This document shows, piece after piece, positions 25,918-34,187 of a DNA stretch of 64,000 bases. The notes below the pieces were generated by a model. The model was not told where the DNA came from and did no database searches. It saw only the letters and a program-made list of their open reading frames with translations. Every line of letters begins with the position of its first letter. Position 1 is the stretch's first letter. The stretch lies in contig JBBFLD010000002.1 in assembly GCA_037481715.1 (NCBI GenBank), positions 248,001 to 312,000 on the forward strand, written 5' to 3'. Position numbers and translations under genes: made by a program. The stretch is from Rosettibacter sp037481715. Its GTDB lineage: Bacteria > Bacteroidota > Ignavibacteria > Ignavibacteriales > Melioribacteraceae.

Positions 25918-26689
25918 TTCTACCTACGATACCATGAATAGGACTAGAAGCAGTAGCATAAAGTTTCTTAGGAATACGACCAGCTTCAAAAGCTAAACGT
26001 CCAGCTTTAGCAGCATTGCACATAGCTTTAGCCATTTTGATTGGATGTTGTGCACAAGCTATTGCTGTATTTAATAGAACACCGTCTGCCCCAAGTTCAA
26101 ATGCTATCGCAACGTCTGATGCTGTTCCCACCCCTGCATCTATAATTAAAGGTAAATTAATCAATTCACGAATAATCTGAATATTATACGGATTACGAAT
26201 ACCCATTCCTGAACCAATAGGAGCTCCTAAAGGCATTATAGCTGCACAACCTAAATCTGCTAATTTACGACACGTTACAGGGTCATCATTACAATACGGA
26301 AGAACTATAAAATCATCTTTTATTAATTGTTCTGCAGCCTTAAGTAATTCTGGTATATCAGGGAAAAGTGTTTCATCATCACCTATAACTTCTAATTTAA
26401 TCCAGTTAGTTTTAAGTGCTTCTCTAGCAAGTTGTGCTGTCAAAATAGCTTCCTTTGCAGTATAACAACCAGCAGTATTAGGGATTATAAAAAAATTATT
26501 ATCGACCAATAGTTGTATCAAATTTTCATTCGAAGGATTATTCAGATTAATACGCCTAATAGCAACAGTTACAATTTCTGTTTCACTTGCTTTTAATGCT
26601 TCTAACATAATTTGAGGACTTGGATACTTTGCAGTACCAAGAATTAACCTCGATTTAAATTTTTTATTTGCAATTATTAATTCACTCAT
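25910..26689 (-). CDS. thiG: Thiazole synthase
   Basis: Builds the thiazole phosphate carboxylate from deoxyxylulose 5-phosphate, dehydroglycine (from ThiO here) and ThiS thiocarboxylate. It is a 259-residue TIM barrel with FKSRLILGTAKYPS, NTAGCYTAKEAILTAQLARE, VLPYCNDDPVTCRKLADLGCAAIMPLGAPIGSG and GADGVLLNTAIA blocks all intact. It is placed between thiS and the ThiE/TenI gene in the riboswitch-controlled operon. Confidence 0.95.
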   Translation of the reverse strand: MSELIIANKKFKSRLILGTAKYPSPQIMLEALKASETEIVTVAIRRINLNNPSNENLIQLLVDNNFFIIPNTAGCYTAKEAILTAQLAREALKTNWIKLEVIGDDETLFPDIPELLKAAEQLIKDDFIVLPYCNDDPVTCRKLADLGCAAIMPLGAPIGSGMGIRNPYNIQIIRELINLPLIIDAGVGTASDVAIAFELGADGVLLNTAIACAQHPIKMAKAMCNAAKAGRLAFEAGRIPKKLYATASSPIHGIVGRNV

Positions 26690-26719
26690 AATTTTATCCT
26701 AGTTTAATTAAAAGAATAT

Positions 26720-26935
26720 TTAACCACCCTGAACAGCATGGATTATTTCAATTACATCACCTGATTTTACTATAGGTTTATTCCAATCATCTTTTTTGAT
26801 AACATTTTCATTTACTGCTATTGCTATATGATTTAAATCATTTTTTACATTCAAATAAATTAGAATTTCTTCAAGTGAAATATTTTCATTTGTTGTATTT
26901 ATTACTTTCTCTTCTCCATTAATAATTAGGTTCAT
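26720..26935 (-). CDS. thiS: Sulfur carrier protein ThiS
   Basis: 71-residue ubiquitin-like protein ending in the diagnostic Gly-Gly (IIHAVQGG), the site adenylated and converted to a thiocarboxylate for thiazole assembly. It lies between thiO and thiG. The adenylating enzyme (thiF) is not in the operon; a MoeB/ThiF elsewhere would be needed to activate it. Confidence 0.92.
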   Translation of the reverse strand: MNLIINGEEKVINTTNENISLEEILIYLNVKNDLNHIAIAVNENVIKKDDWNKPIVKSGDVIEIIHAVQGG

Positions 26936-26962
26936 ATCAAATACCTTTCTTCAAATAATAAT

Positions 26963-28081
26963 TCAAAAAAATCTTGAAGGTTGAAATGGTTTTATATAAT
27001 CAATAATTGTATTAGTCATAATTAATTCTTTCATACCATAAGCAGTTATAGGTGTTAAAAGAATTCCATGACGATAGTGGCCTGTAGCATAATACAAATT
27101 TTCAATCTTTGATTGACCTATTATAGGAGCATTATCACGGCTTCCAGGGCGCAAGCCTACACTTAATTCATTTATAGAAAGCTCATACACATATGGAACA
27201 GCTTCCCAAGCACGTCTCAAAAGCCACATTATTTCTCCAGCAGTTGGATTAAGGTCAAAACCCTTCTCTTCACTCGATGCACCTACTAAAAGCCTTCCAT
27301 CTGATTTAGGTGTAAGATAGACATCTGGAGCTCGTATTATATGAGTTAATTTGAATGAGCCATTCATATTTAATGAAATAATTTGTCCTTTTACTGGTCT
27401 AACAGGGGGAAGAATTTCTTCCGATAATCCCTCTATTTTTTTTGACCAGGACCCAGCAGCCAATATAACTTTACTATTGGATGTATCTATAAAAGAATTA
27501 TTAACTTTAATTCCAACAACTTTATTGTTATATAATTTTATTTCATCAACAAGTTTATTTTCATAAATATGCCCCTCTCGTTTTACAAATGCTATTTTTA
27601 ATGCTTCAATTAAAGCGCGATTATCTATTTGAGCTTCATCAGGAATCCAGATTGCAGCAATAGTTTTTGGAGATAACATAGGTTCTATCTCACGTGCTTC
27701 TTCACCATCCAACCAATAAACCGGAAATTGATTTTGAACATAAAAATTATAAAGACGCTGGATTCGTTCGACATCATCTCTATTAAAACCAATAATTAAA
27801 GTTCCGCATTTATCAAGGTTCAAAGATATACCAGAATCTTCTTTTAATTCGTCAATAAATTTTGGGTAAAGATCAAGACTTTCCTTACAAAGCTCAAAAA
27901 GCTCTAATCCTTCAAAATACGATTCCGCATAAGGAGCCAGCATACCTGCAGCAACCCAACTGGCTGCTTTACCAGCTGTATTACTTTCGTATATTTCAAC
28001 GTTTTTTCCATTACGTACTAATTGCCAACCAACTGCTAATCCTATTATTCCTCCACCAACTATGTAAATTTTTTTTCCCAT
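26963..28081 (-). CDS. thiO: Glycine oxidase ThiO
   Basis: 372-residue FAD enzyme that oxidises glycine to the imine used by ThiG, the oxygen-dependent alternative to ThiH. The N-terminal FAD motif is IYIVGGGIIGLAVGWQLVRNG. The conserved KAASWVAAGMLAPYAE segment, the RPVKGQII block and the C-terminal NLYYATGHYRHGILLTP signature are present. It is first in the thi operon, directly behind the TPP riboswitch and terminator. Use of ThiO implies thiamin synthesis in the presence of oxygen. Confidence 0.93.
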   Translation of the reverse strand: MGKKIYIVGGGIIGLAVGWQLVRNGKNVEIYESNTAGKAASWVAAGMLAPYAESYFEGLELFELCKESLDLYPKFIDELKEDSGISLNLDKCGTLIIGFNRDDVERIQRLYNFYVQNQFPVYWLDGEEAREIEPMLSPKTIAAIWIPDEAQIDNRALIEALKIAFVKREGHIYENKLVDEIKLYNNKVVGIKVNNSFIDTSNSKVILAAGSWSKKIEGLSEEILPPVRPVKGQIISLNMNGSFKLTHIIRAPDVYLTPKSDGRLLVGASSEEKGFDLNPTAGEIMWLLRRAWEAVPYVYELSINELSVGLRPGSRDNAPIIGQSKIENLYYATGHYRHGILLTPITAYGMKELIMTNTIIDYIKPFQPSRFF

Positions 28082-28107
28082 TTTTTAGTTGCTATATTTA
28101 ATAAAAA

Positions 28108-28141
28108 AGCCGTTTCCTTTTAATCATCAAGGAAAACGGCT
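28108..28141 (-). terminator. Riboswitch-controlled intrinsic terminator of the thi operon
   Basis: On the minus strand AGCCGTTTTCCTT and AAGGAAACGGCT form a long stem with one bulge, followed by TTTTTT (28102-28107), about 20 nt before the thiO start. The 5' arm CCGTTTTCC can instead pair with GGAAAACGG at the 3' end of the TPP aptamer (28155-28166), giving a clear antiterminator. TPP binding should therefore cause termination. Confidence 0.88.
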
Positions 28142-28151
28142 ATAAAATATC

Positions 28152-28238
28152 TTTCCGTTTTCCTCCGCTGGTATTACCCAGTTCAGGTTCAAGGGTATAA
28201 TCTCAGCTTGCATTAATGCAAGCACCCCTAACGGAAAT
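28152..28238 (-). ncRNA. TPP riboswitch aptamer (THI element)
   Basis: The minus strand carries the THI-box core in order: CCGTTAGGGGTGC, CTGAGATTATACCC, TTGAACCTGA, and GGTAATACCAGCGGAGGAAAACGG. The P1 ends TTTCCGTT and AACGGAAA close the element. It is a 5' leader of thiO, followed immediately by a terminator hairpin. It represses thiO-thiS-thiG-thiE/tenI when thiamin pyrophosphate is plentiful. Confidence 0.96.
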
Positions 28239-28239
28239 A

Positions 28240-28714
28240 ATTTTTATAATAAATTTATTGTATCTTAAAACTTTTGTCAAATATATTATTTATTTTATTA
28301 AAATAATTCCATAGCCGGCCAAAATATTTTTCATAAAAAATTTACTCGTATGATTTTATAGTATGTAAATGATTTTGCAATAAATAAAATAACATATTCC
28401 TCTTTCCCCGATGCATTCAGGTTAAGCAAGAGGATAAATCATAAATCAATAACATCACATAACATGAACTTGTAATACAAATGTTTGGAAATAATTGTGA
28501 GTCTTTGCTCAAATGTTGTTTTAATAATTTCATCCCTTCGGGATTTCAAGACTCATAAATAACCAAAAATCACGAAGGAACATGATTATAGAATCGAAGA
28601 AAATATTTTGAGCAACACCTAATATCGAGCATTATAAAAATTTCCCTGTGCTCTGCAAATATGAATTTAGAAATAATAAACACGAACTATTATACTTTAT
28701 AGAATTACAATTAA
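28240..28714. other. Noncoding stretch between the TPP riboswitch and nirD
   Basis: No gene is supported. Besides the thi promoter region it contains a nested hairpin: outer arms TGAGTCTT (28498-28505) and AAGACTCA (28548-28555), and an inner ATCCCTTCGGGAT (28532-28544). The inner palindrome is like short REP-type intergenic elements. No terminator for the nitrate operon could be recognised after nirD, unless this hairpin serves. Confidence 0.5.
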
Positions 28715-29068
28715 TCATTCAACATCAATCCCAATATATACTTTGCCATTTTCTATTTTAACTGGGTATGTGTCAATCTTATAATATTCTCCATCAAGAT
28801 TACACCCCGAGATAAGAGAAAAATTTTTTTTATGAAACGGACAAGCTATTTTAGGTTCTCCATTTTTATCACCTATTATTCCCCTTGATAATGCTAATTG
28901 ATTTTTATGAGGACATAAATTTTGTACTGCATACCATTCACCGCGAGAAGTGAAATTAAATACTGCTATTTGCTTATCCTCATATTTTATACATACACCG
29001 CCATTTTCCGGTACATCATCTACTGAGCAAGCATATATCCATACTTTTTTTTCAATTATATCTATCAT
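28715..29068 (-). CDS. nirD: Nitrite reductase [NAD(P)H] small subunit (NirD), Rieske type
   Basis: 117-residue cytosolic partner of the NirB siroheme nitrite reductase. It has a Rieske-fold with both ligand motifs intact: C-X-H in LCPHKNQ and C-X2-H in ACPFHKKNF. The intervening LSRGIIGDKNGEPK is typical of NirD. In the E. coli NirD these cluster ligands are missing as I recall it, so this protein may really carry a [2Fe-2S] cluster. Last gene of the nitrate operon, 63 nt after hemD. Confidence 0.92.
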   Translation of the reverse strand: MIDIIEKKVWIYACSVDDVPENGGVCIKYEDKQIAVFNFTSRGEWYAVQNLCPHKNQLALSRGIIGDKNGEPKIACPFHKKNFSLISGCNLDGEYYKIDTYPVKIENGKVYIGIDVE

Positions 29069-29131
29069 ATAAAGCTCCCTTACATTGTTAATTAATTCTT
29101 ATTCTTATGAAATTATGATAGTGTGTAAATT

Positions 29132-29935
29132 TTATTTGTTTTGAATAACTTCATTAATTGCATTTATGAGATACATTAATTTGGGCGGGCTGGATTCTTT
29201 GGTAACATTAACTCCAAAATTTTTAAGTGCTGATGAACATACAGGTCCTATTGATACAATTAATGTTTTATTTAAATTTTCTTTTAATTTTTGAGTTCTG
29301 TTTAATCGATTAGCAACAGTAAATAAATTACTTACTTGCACTGCACTTGTGAATGCTACGACATCTATCTCATTATTTTCAAGTGCATCCATTAATCTAA
29401 TCAATGGTTTTATATCATGTGGTAAATCCCATTTGTAAGATGTAATTTCTGTAACATTCCCACCTTTTTGGACAATTGTTTTACTTAAAAAATCATTTTT
29501 ATCTCCATAATTTTGTATTACTACATTTTTACCTTTTAAATCGTATTTCATCAGCTCAATTATAACTTCTGATGTAGTAAATGGTTCTTTTGCATAATCT
29601 GTAGGTTGTACTTTATAAGCTCTTAATGCAGCAGCAGGTTTATTACTTCTTACAATGATTTTTGCTTTCTTTAGATGATAGAAAAATTTATCATTCAATC
29701 CTAAGTTTTTCACAGCTTCAAATAAAAACTTTACTCCAACACCTGTTTGAAATATAAAAATATCTGGGGGTATAAAATCCCATTTATTAATCACATTAAT
29801 AAGCTCATTAGTATTAATATCAGGTACTTCAGAAATTGCCGGGGCTAAGAAAGGAATTCCCCCATTTTTTCTGATTAGATTTGATAGCTGTTCACTCGTT
29901 CTATTTTCTAAAATTGCAATTACTTTGTTTTCCAT
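29132..29935 (-). CDS. hemD: Uroporphyrinogen-III synthase (HemD family)
   Basis: 267-residue protein with the two-lobed HemD fold. It begins KVIAILENRTSEQLSNLI and contains FIFQTGVGVKFLFE, the VAFTSAVQVSNL segment and VSIGPVCSSALKNFGV near the C-terminus. The enzyme cyclises hydroxymethylbilane to uroporphyrinogen III, the precursor of siroheme. Its position between nirB and nirD suggests it boosts supply of the siroheme that NirB needs. The rest of siroheme synthesis (methylation, oxidation, iron insertion) is not in the window. It may be a second copy dedicated to nitrite reductase. Confidence 0.85.
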   Translation of the reverse strand: MENKVIAILENRTSEQLSNLIRKNGGIPFLAPAISEVPDINTNELINVINKWDFIPPDIFIFQTGVGVKFLFEAVKNLGLNDKFFYHLKKAKIIVRSNKPAAALRAYKVQPTDYAKEPFTTSEVIIELMKYDLKGKNVVIQNYGDKNDFLSKTIVQKGGNVTEITSYKWDLPHDIKPLIRLMDALENNEIDVVAFTSAVQVSNLFTVANRLNRTQKLKENLNKTLIVSIGPVCSSALKNFGVNVTKESSPPKLMYLINAINEVIQNK

Positions 29936-29954
29936 AATAATTCCTCAATAAAAA

Positions 29955-32498
29955 TTACACTTTATCGAGACTGTAAATATTTCCCCAGCCATCAGGAATT
30001 TTTTGGCCTCTTACTTCTTTGAAAACTAATGTTGAATCCTTTTCATCTGAATTAATAAAACATCTAAATTGCTTTTTAATAGTTTCATTTTCAATTGCTT
30101 CTTTCCATTCGCATTTATATGAAGCAATTAATTTCTCCATTTCTTTTTCGAGTTCTTCACAAATACCTAAACAATCATTAATGATAACATCTCTAAGATA
30201 TTCAATGCCACCTTCCAAATTATTAAGCCATGTTGCAGTTCGAGTTAAAGGGTCGGCTGTTCGAATATAAAACATAAGGAACCGGTCTAAATATTTTATA
30301 CAGGTTTCTTCATCTAAATCTGCTGCTAACAAAACAGCATGTTGTGGTTTAGCACCTCCATTGCCGCAGACATACAAATTCCAACCTTTTTCTGTAGCAA
30401 TAATTCCAAAGTCTTTTGCCTGAGCTTCTGCACATTCACGTATACAACCGGAAACACCACCTTTAATTTTATGAGGAGCTCTAATTCCTTTATATCTATT
30501 TTCTATTCTTATTGCAAAGCTAACTGAATCTTGAACTCCAAAACGACACCATGTAGAACCAACACAACTTTTAACAGTTCTTACAGCTTTTGCATATGCA
30601 TGACCGCTTTCAAAACCTGCATCAATCAATTCTTTCCAAATATTTGGCAAATCATTTAATTGAGCTCCAAACATATCAATTCTTTGTCCTCCGGTTATTT
30701 TACAATATAAACCATATTTTTTAGCAACACGACCAAGTGTAATCAATTTATCTGGTGTAATTTCACCTCCAGGAATTCTTGGAACTACTGAATAAGTGCC
30801 GCCTCTTTGAATGTTTGCTAAAAATCTATCATTAGTATCTTGTAAAGTTCTGTGTTTTTTATCTAATACATTTTCATTCCAAATACTTGATAGCATAGAA
30901 GCTACAGCAGGTTTACAAATTTCGCATCCGTGACCTCTGCCGTAGCGAGTAATTAATTCATCAAAAGATTTTATTTTATGAAAACGAATAAGGTCAAATA
31001 ATTGTTGACGAGAATAATCAAAATGCTCGCATAAAATTTTCTTTCTGTATACTCCCATTTCTTTCAATGTATTATTTAACAAATCAGTAAGCATTGAAGT
31101 GCAGCCGCCGCAACCTGTTCCAGCTTTCGTTATTTTTTTTATTGAACTGATATCACTCAAATTATTTTCTTTAATTACATTACAAATTTTCCCTTTTGAC
31201 ACATTTTCACAAGAACATATTATTGCATCATCAGGCAAAGAAGATACCCCAAATCCCTTTTCATTATTGGCAGAAACATTATCAAATATCAGTTCTTCTG
31301 AATTTACTGGTAGGATTAATTTATTCTTATAAATTTGCAAAAGTTTATTGTAATCTTTTGTATCGCCAATTAATATTCCTCCTAATAAATATTTACCATC
31401 GGATGATATATTTATTCTTTTATAAAGTCCTTTATTATGATTTTTATATACAATTGAATGATGTTCACTTTTACCTAATGCATCTCCAAAACTTGCGACT
31501 TCAGCTCCGATTAACTTTAATTTTGTTGACATATCAAAACCAATAAATTCTTTATTTCCGTCAGTTAAATGAGAAACTACAACTTCAGCCATTTCATAAC
31601 CAGGGGCAACAAGTCCGTAAATTGTATTGTTATGTAAAGCACATTCACCTATTGCATAAATATCAGGATCAGAAGTTTGTAAAAAATTATTAACCACAAT
31701 GCCACCTTTATCACCAACTAATAATCCAGCTTGTCTAGCCAATTCATCTCTTGGACGAATTCCAGCTGAAATTATTAATATGTCAGTTTCTAAGTATGTT
31801 TCATCTGCGAAAATTATTTTTTCAATTTTGTTATTGCCTGCAATTTCTTTTGCAGATTTATTAAGATGAACTTTAATGCCCATGGATTCTATTTTCGAAT
31901 TAAGGATTTTTCCTCCTTCATTATCAACCTGACGTGGTAACAATCGAGGTGAATGTTCAATTATATGTGTTTCTAAATTTAAGTCCAGCAACGCTTTTGC
32001 TGCTTCAAGACCTAATAAACCACCACCTAACACTGCTCCGGTTTTTGCATTCTTACTATAATTAATAATGTTATTTAAATCATCGATTGTTCTGTATACA
32101 AATACTCCTTCTTTTTCCCTATTCTTAATTGACGGAATAAATGGACTTGAGCCAGTAGCTAATATTAATTTATCATAGTTTAACTCTAATCCATTTTTTG
32201 ATTTTACTTTTTTTAGTTTAGTATTAATTGATACAACAGGATTATTTATGTGAATAATTATATTATTTTCACGATACCACTGAATTGGGGCAAGAATAAG
32301 TTTATCTTCATTTCTATCTTTAAAGTAATCTGTTAGATGAACTCTATCATATGCTATTCTTGGTTCTTCGCCAAAAACTATTATATCAAAGTATGCATTG
32401 CCCACTTTTTCAATTAACTTTTCACAAAATTTATAACCAACCATACCATTGCCCACTACTATAATTTTCATTTTCCCATTTGAATTCAGCTTTATCAT
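29955..32498 (-). CDS. nirB: Nitrite reductase [NAD(P)H] large subunit
   Basis: Reduces nitrite to ammonium with six electrons from NAD(P)H. Residues 1-300 form the FAD/NAD(P) reductase (MKIIVVGNGMVGYKF, GAVLGGGLLGLEAAK, IYAIGECALH). A [2Fe-2S] BFD-like domain with CSCENVSKG and TGCGGC lies at about 415-470. The siroheme/4Fe-4S half follows with CVGSTWCRFGVQDS and SGCIRECAEAQAKDFG, which hold the four cluster cysteines. The open frame reaches a GTG at 32507, but AAAGGTG lies 6 nt before the ATG at 32498, giving 847 residues. Part of the nitrate operon. Confidence 0.95.
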   Translation of the reverse strand: MIKLNSNGKMKIIVVGNGMVGYKFCEKLIEKVGNAYFDIIVFGEEPRIAYDRVHLTDYFKDRNEDKLILAPIQWYRENNIIIHINNPVVSINTKLKKVKSKNGLELNYDKLILATGSSPFIPSIKNREKEGVFVYRTIDDLNNIINYSKNAKTGAVLGGGLLGLEAAKALLDLNLETHIIEHSPRLLPRQVDNEGGKILNSKIESMGIKVHLNKSAKEIAGNNKIEKIIFADETYLETDILIISAGIRPRDELARQAGLLVGDKGGIVVNNFLQTSDPDIYAIGECALHNNTIYGLVAPGYEMAEVVVSHLTDGNKEFIGFDMSTKLKLIGAEVASFGDALGKSEHHSIVYKNHNKGLYKRINISSDGKYLLGGILIGDTKDYNKLLQIYKNKLILPVNSEELIFDNVSANNEKGFGVSSLPDDAIICSCENVSKGKICNVIKENNLSDISSIKKITKAGTGCGGCTSMLTDLLNNTLKEMGVYRKKILCEHFDYSRQQLFDLIRFHKIKSFDELITRYGRGHGCEICKPAVASMLSSIWNENVLDKKHRTLQDTNDRFLANIQRGGTYSVVPRIPGGEITPDKLITLGRVAKKYGLYCKITGGQRIDMFGAQLNDLPNIWKELIDAGFESGHAYAKAVRTVKSCVGSTWCRFGVQDSVSFAIRIENRYKGIRAPHKIKGGVSGCIRECAEAQAKDFGIIATEKGWNLYVCGNGGAKPQHAVLLAADLDEETCIKYLDRFLMFYIRTADPLTRTATWLNNLEGGIEYLRDVIINDCLGICEELEKEMEKLIASYKCEWKEAIENETIKKQFRCFINSDEKDSTLVFKEVRGQKIPDGWGNIYSLDKV

Positions 32499-32554
32499 AT
32501 TATTCACCTTTCATTTTGTTTTACTTCTTATTAGCTGTAATAAAAAATTTTTGT

Positions 32555-32965
32555 TTAGGAATTTGGAAGCCACATATTTGTTCCATCATTATAATATTCG
32601 CATTTCCAGATTGGAACTTCATGTTTAATTTTATCTATGATGTATTGATTAGCTAAATATGCCTCTGACCTATGTTCATGCTGCGTTATTACAATTACTG
32701 CTACTTCATTTACTTTTACTTTTCCTATTCTATGGATTGCACTAGCATGTAAAAGATTCCATTTTGTTATTGCTGAGTCTAAAATATTTTTAATCATTTT
32801 TTCTGCCATTGATATATATGATTCATACAAAATGTATTTCACGGATTTATTTTTATTAATTGGCCTGATTTTTCCACAAAAGATTACAACTGCACCTCCA
32901 TTAAAATTTTCTGATTCAGATAAAAATTTATTTACATCAATTTTTTTTCTACTTAAATGCTGCAT
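32555..32965 (-). CDS. moaE: Molybdopterin synthase catalytic subunit
   Basis: Converts cyclic pyranopterin monophosphate to molybdopterin using sulfur from MoaD. The 136-residue protein has GGAVVIFCGKIRP, the IHRIGKVKVNEVAVIV strand, and the signature HEHRSEAYLANQYIIDKIKHEVPIWK carrying the catalytic lysine. It starts 1 nt after moaD stops, so synthase subunits should be made in step. Embedded in the nitrate operon, where it serves the molybdenum cofactor of the reductase. Confidence 0.92.
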   Translation of the reverse strand: MQHLSRKKIDVNKFLSESENFNGGAVVIFCGKIRPINKNKSVKYILYESYISMAEKMIKNILDSAITKWNLLHASAIHRIGKVKVNEVAVIVITQHEHRSEAYLANQYIIDKIKHEVPIWKCEYYNDGTNMWLPNS

Positions 32966-32966
32966 G

Positions 32967-33209
32967 TTATCCTCCGCCTACTGGAGGTATGATATAAATA
33001 GTATTATTTTTTTTAATGATAGTTTTATCATCAACAAACTCTTCATCAATTGCAAAGCGGGAATTAACTAATATATCTTTTATTCTTGGTTGTTTATTTA
33101 TTAATAAATCTCTCAGTTGTTCTATAGAACTATCATCGTCAATAATCAGCTGAAATTCTTCGGGTAAATAATCTTTAAGATTAGCAAATATTTTTATAGT
33201 CACTTTCAT
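32967..33209 (-). CDS. moaD: Molybdopterin synthase sulfur carrier subunit
   Basis: 80-residue ubiquitin-like protein ending in Gly-Gly (IIPPVGGG), the thiocarboxylate-carrying tail. It is adjacent to moaE, its partner. Together with thiS this window contains two sulfur-carrier proteins but no E1-like activating enzyme (MoeB/ThiF). Confidence 0.9.
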   Translation of the reverse strand: MKVTIKIFANLKDYLPEEFQLIIDDDSSIEQLRDLLINKQPRIKDILVNSRFAIDEEFVDDKTIIKKNNTIYIIPPVGGG

Positions 33210-33233
33210 ATCAATTCCGTTGATGTTTTATTA

Positions 33234-34187
33234 TTAACCTCCTATAGCAATCATTGGTGTTGCACAGCCTGTAAATTTTAGAGGCTGCTTTTGATTCAGT
33301 GATTTTATTAAACTATCCTTAAGTAAATTTTCATCATGAATAATATTTGCAATGTTTTCTTTCACTTCACTGCTTATACAGCCATAAATATTGCCATAAC
33401 TGTCTAATCTTAATCGGTCACAATCAGAACAAAATGGTTGTGATTCATTAGATATAGTTCCAAATTCATAACCATTCTCAATCTGCCAATACATAGCAGT
33501 AGCATTTACTTTTCTATATGAATTAACAATCAAATACTTATTGTTTATTACATTTATTATTTCATCTGTTGAATAAAAATATTTATAGAAATCCTTGAAG
33601 TATAAGTGACCCATTTTCATTAATTCCAGAAATCGAATCTTGATATTTTTTGATATCCCAAATTCCAACAAAGGGATTATTTGATTCTCATTAATATTTC
33701 TCATAATAACTGAATTGATTTTTACAGAGATATTATTTCTAAGTGATTCTTCTATTCCCTCGATTACTCTATTAAGTGCATCCGTTCTTGTTATTGAATA
33801 AAATATTTTTGAGTCGATTGCATCTAATGAAATATTGATTTCTTTTACTCCTGCTTCTGATAAATTTTTTGCTAATTTTTTTAATAGAAATCCATTAGAT
33901 GTAATCTTAATATTATCAATGTTATTTAATCTTAACCTTTCAATAAAAGGAATCAGATTATGATATAATGTAGGTTCACCACCTGTTAATCGAATTGACT
34001 TAAAATGAAATAGTTTGTTTAATACAATAACTATCTCAGCTAATTTCTTGTAGTCAAGGATTTTCATGCCATTATTCTTTGATATAAAATTTTCTTCTCT
34101 GCAGTATGTACAATAAAAGTTGCAATCATTTGTCAAGCTTACTCTAAGTGTGCCGAATGTTCTTCCATATTTATCTTTAATAAACAT
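33234..34187 (-). CDS. moaA: GTP 3',8-cyclase MoaA (radical SAM)
   Basis: First step of molybdenum-cofactor synthesis, converting GTP to 3',8-cyclo-GTP. It has the radical-SAM cluster motif CNFYCTYC at about residue 19, RLTGGEPTLY, and the C-terminal second cluster C-X2-C-X13-C (CSDCDRLRLDSYGNIYGC). The essential terminal Gly-Gly is present in ATPMIAIGG. It is 317 residues, close to the usual 320-340. ATG follows directly on the TAA of the rubredoxin-tailed gene (zero gap). moaC, mogA and moeA are not in the operon and must be elsewhere. Confidence 0.93.
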   Translation of the reverse strand: MFIKDKYGRTFGTLRVSLTNDCNFYCTYCREENFISKNNGMKILDYKKLAEIVIVLNKLFHFKSIRLTGGEPTLYHNLIPFIERLRLNNIDNIKITSNGFLLKKLAKNLSEAGVKEINISLDAIDSKIFYSITRTDALNRVIEGIEESLRNNISVKINSVIMRNINENQIIPLLEFGISKNIKIRFLELMKMGHLYFKDFYKYFYSTDEIINVINNKYLIVNSYRKVNATAMYWQIENGYEFGTISNESQPFCSDCDRLRLDSYGNIYGCISSEVKENIANIIHDENLLKDSLIKSLNQKQPLKFTGCATPMIAIGG

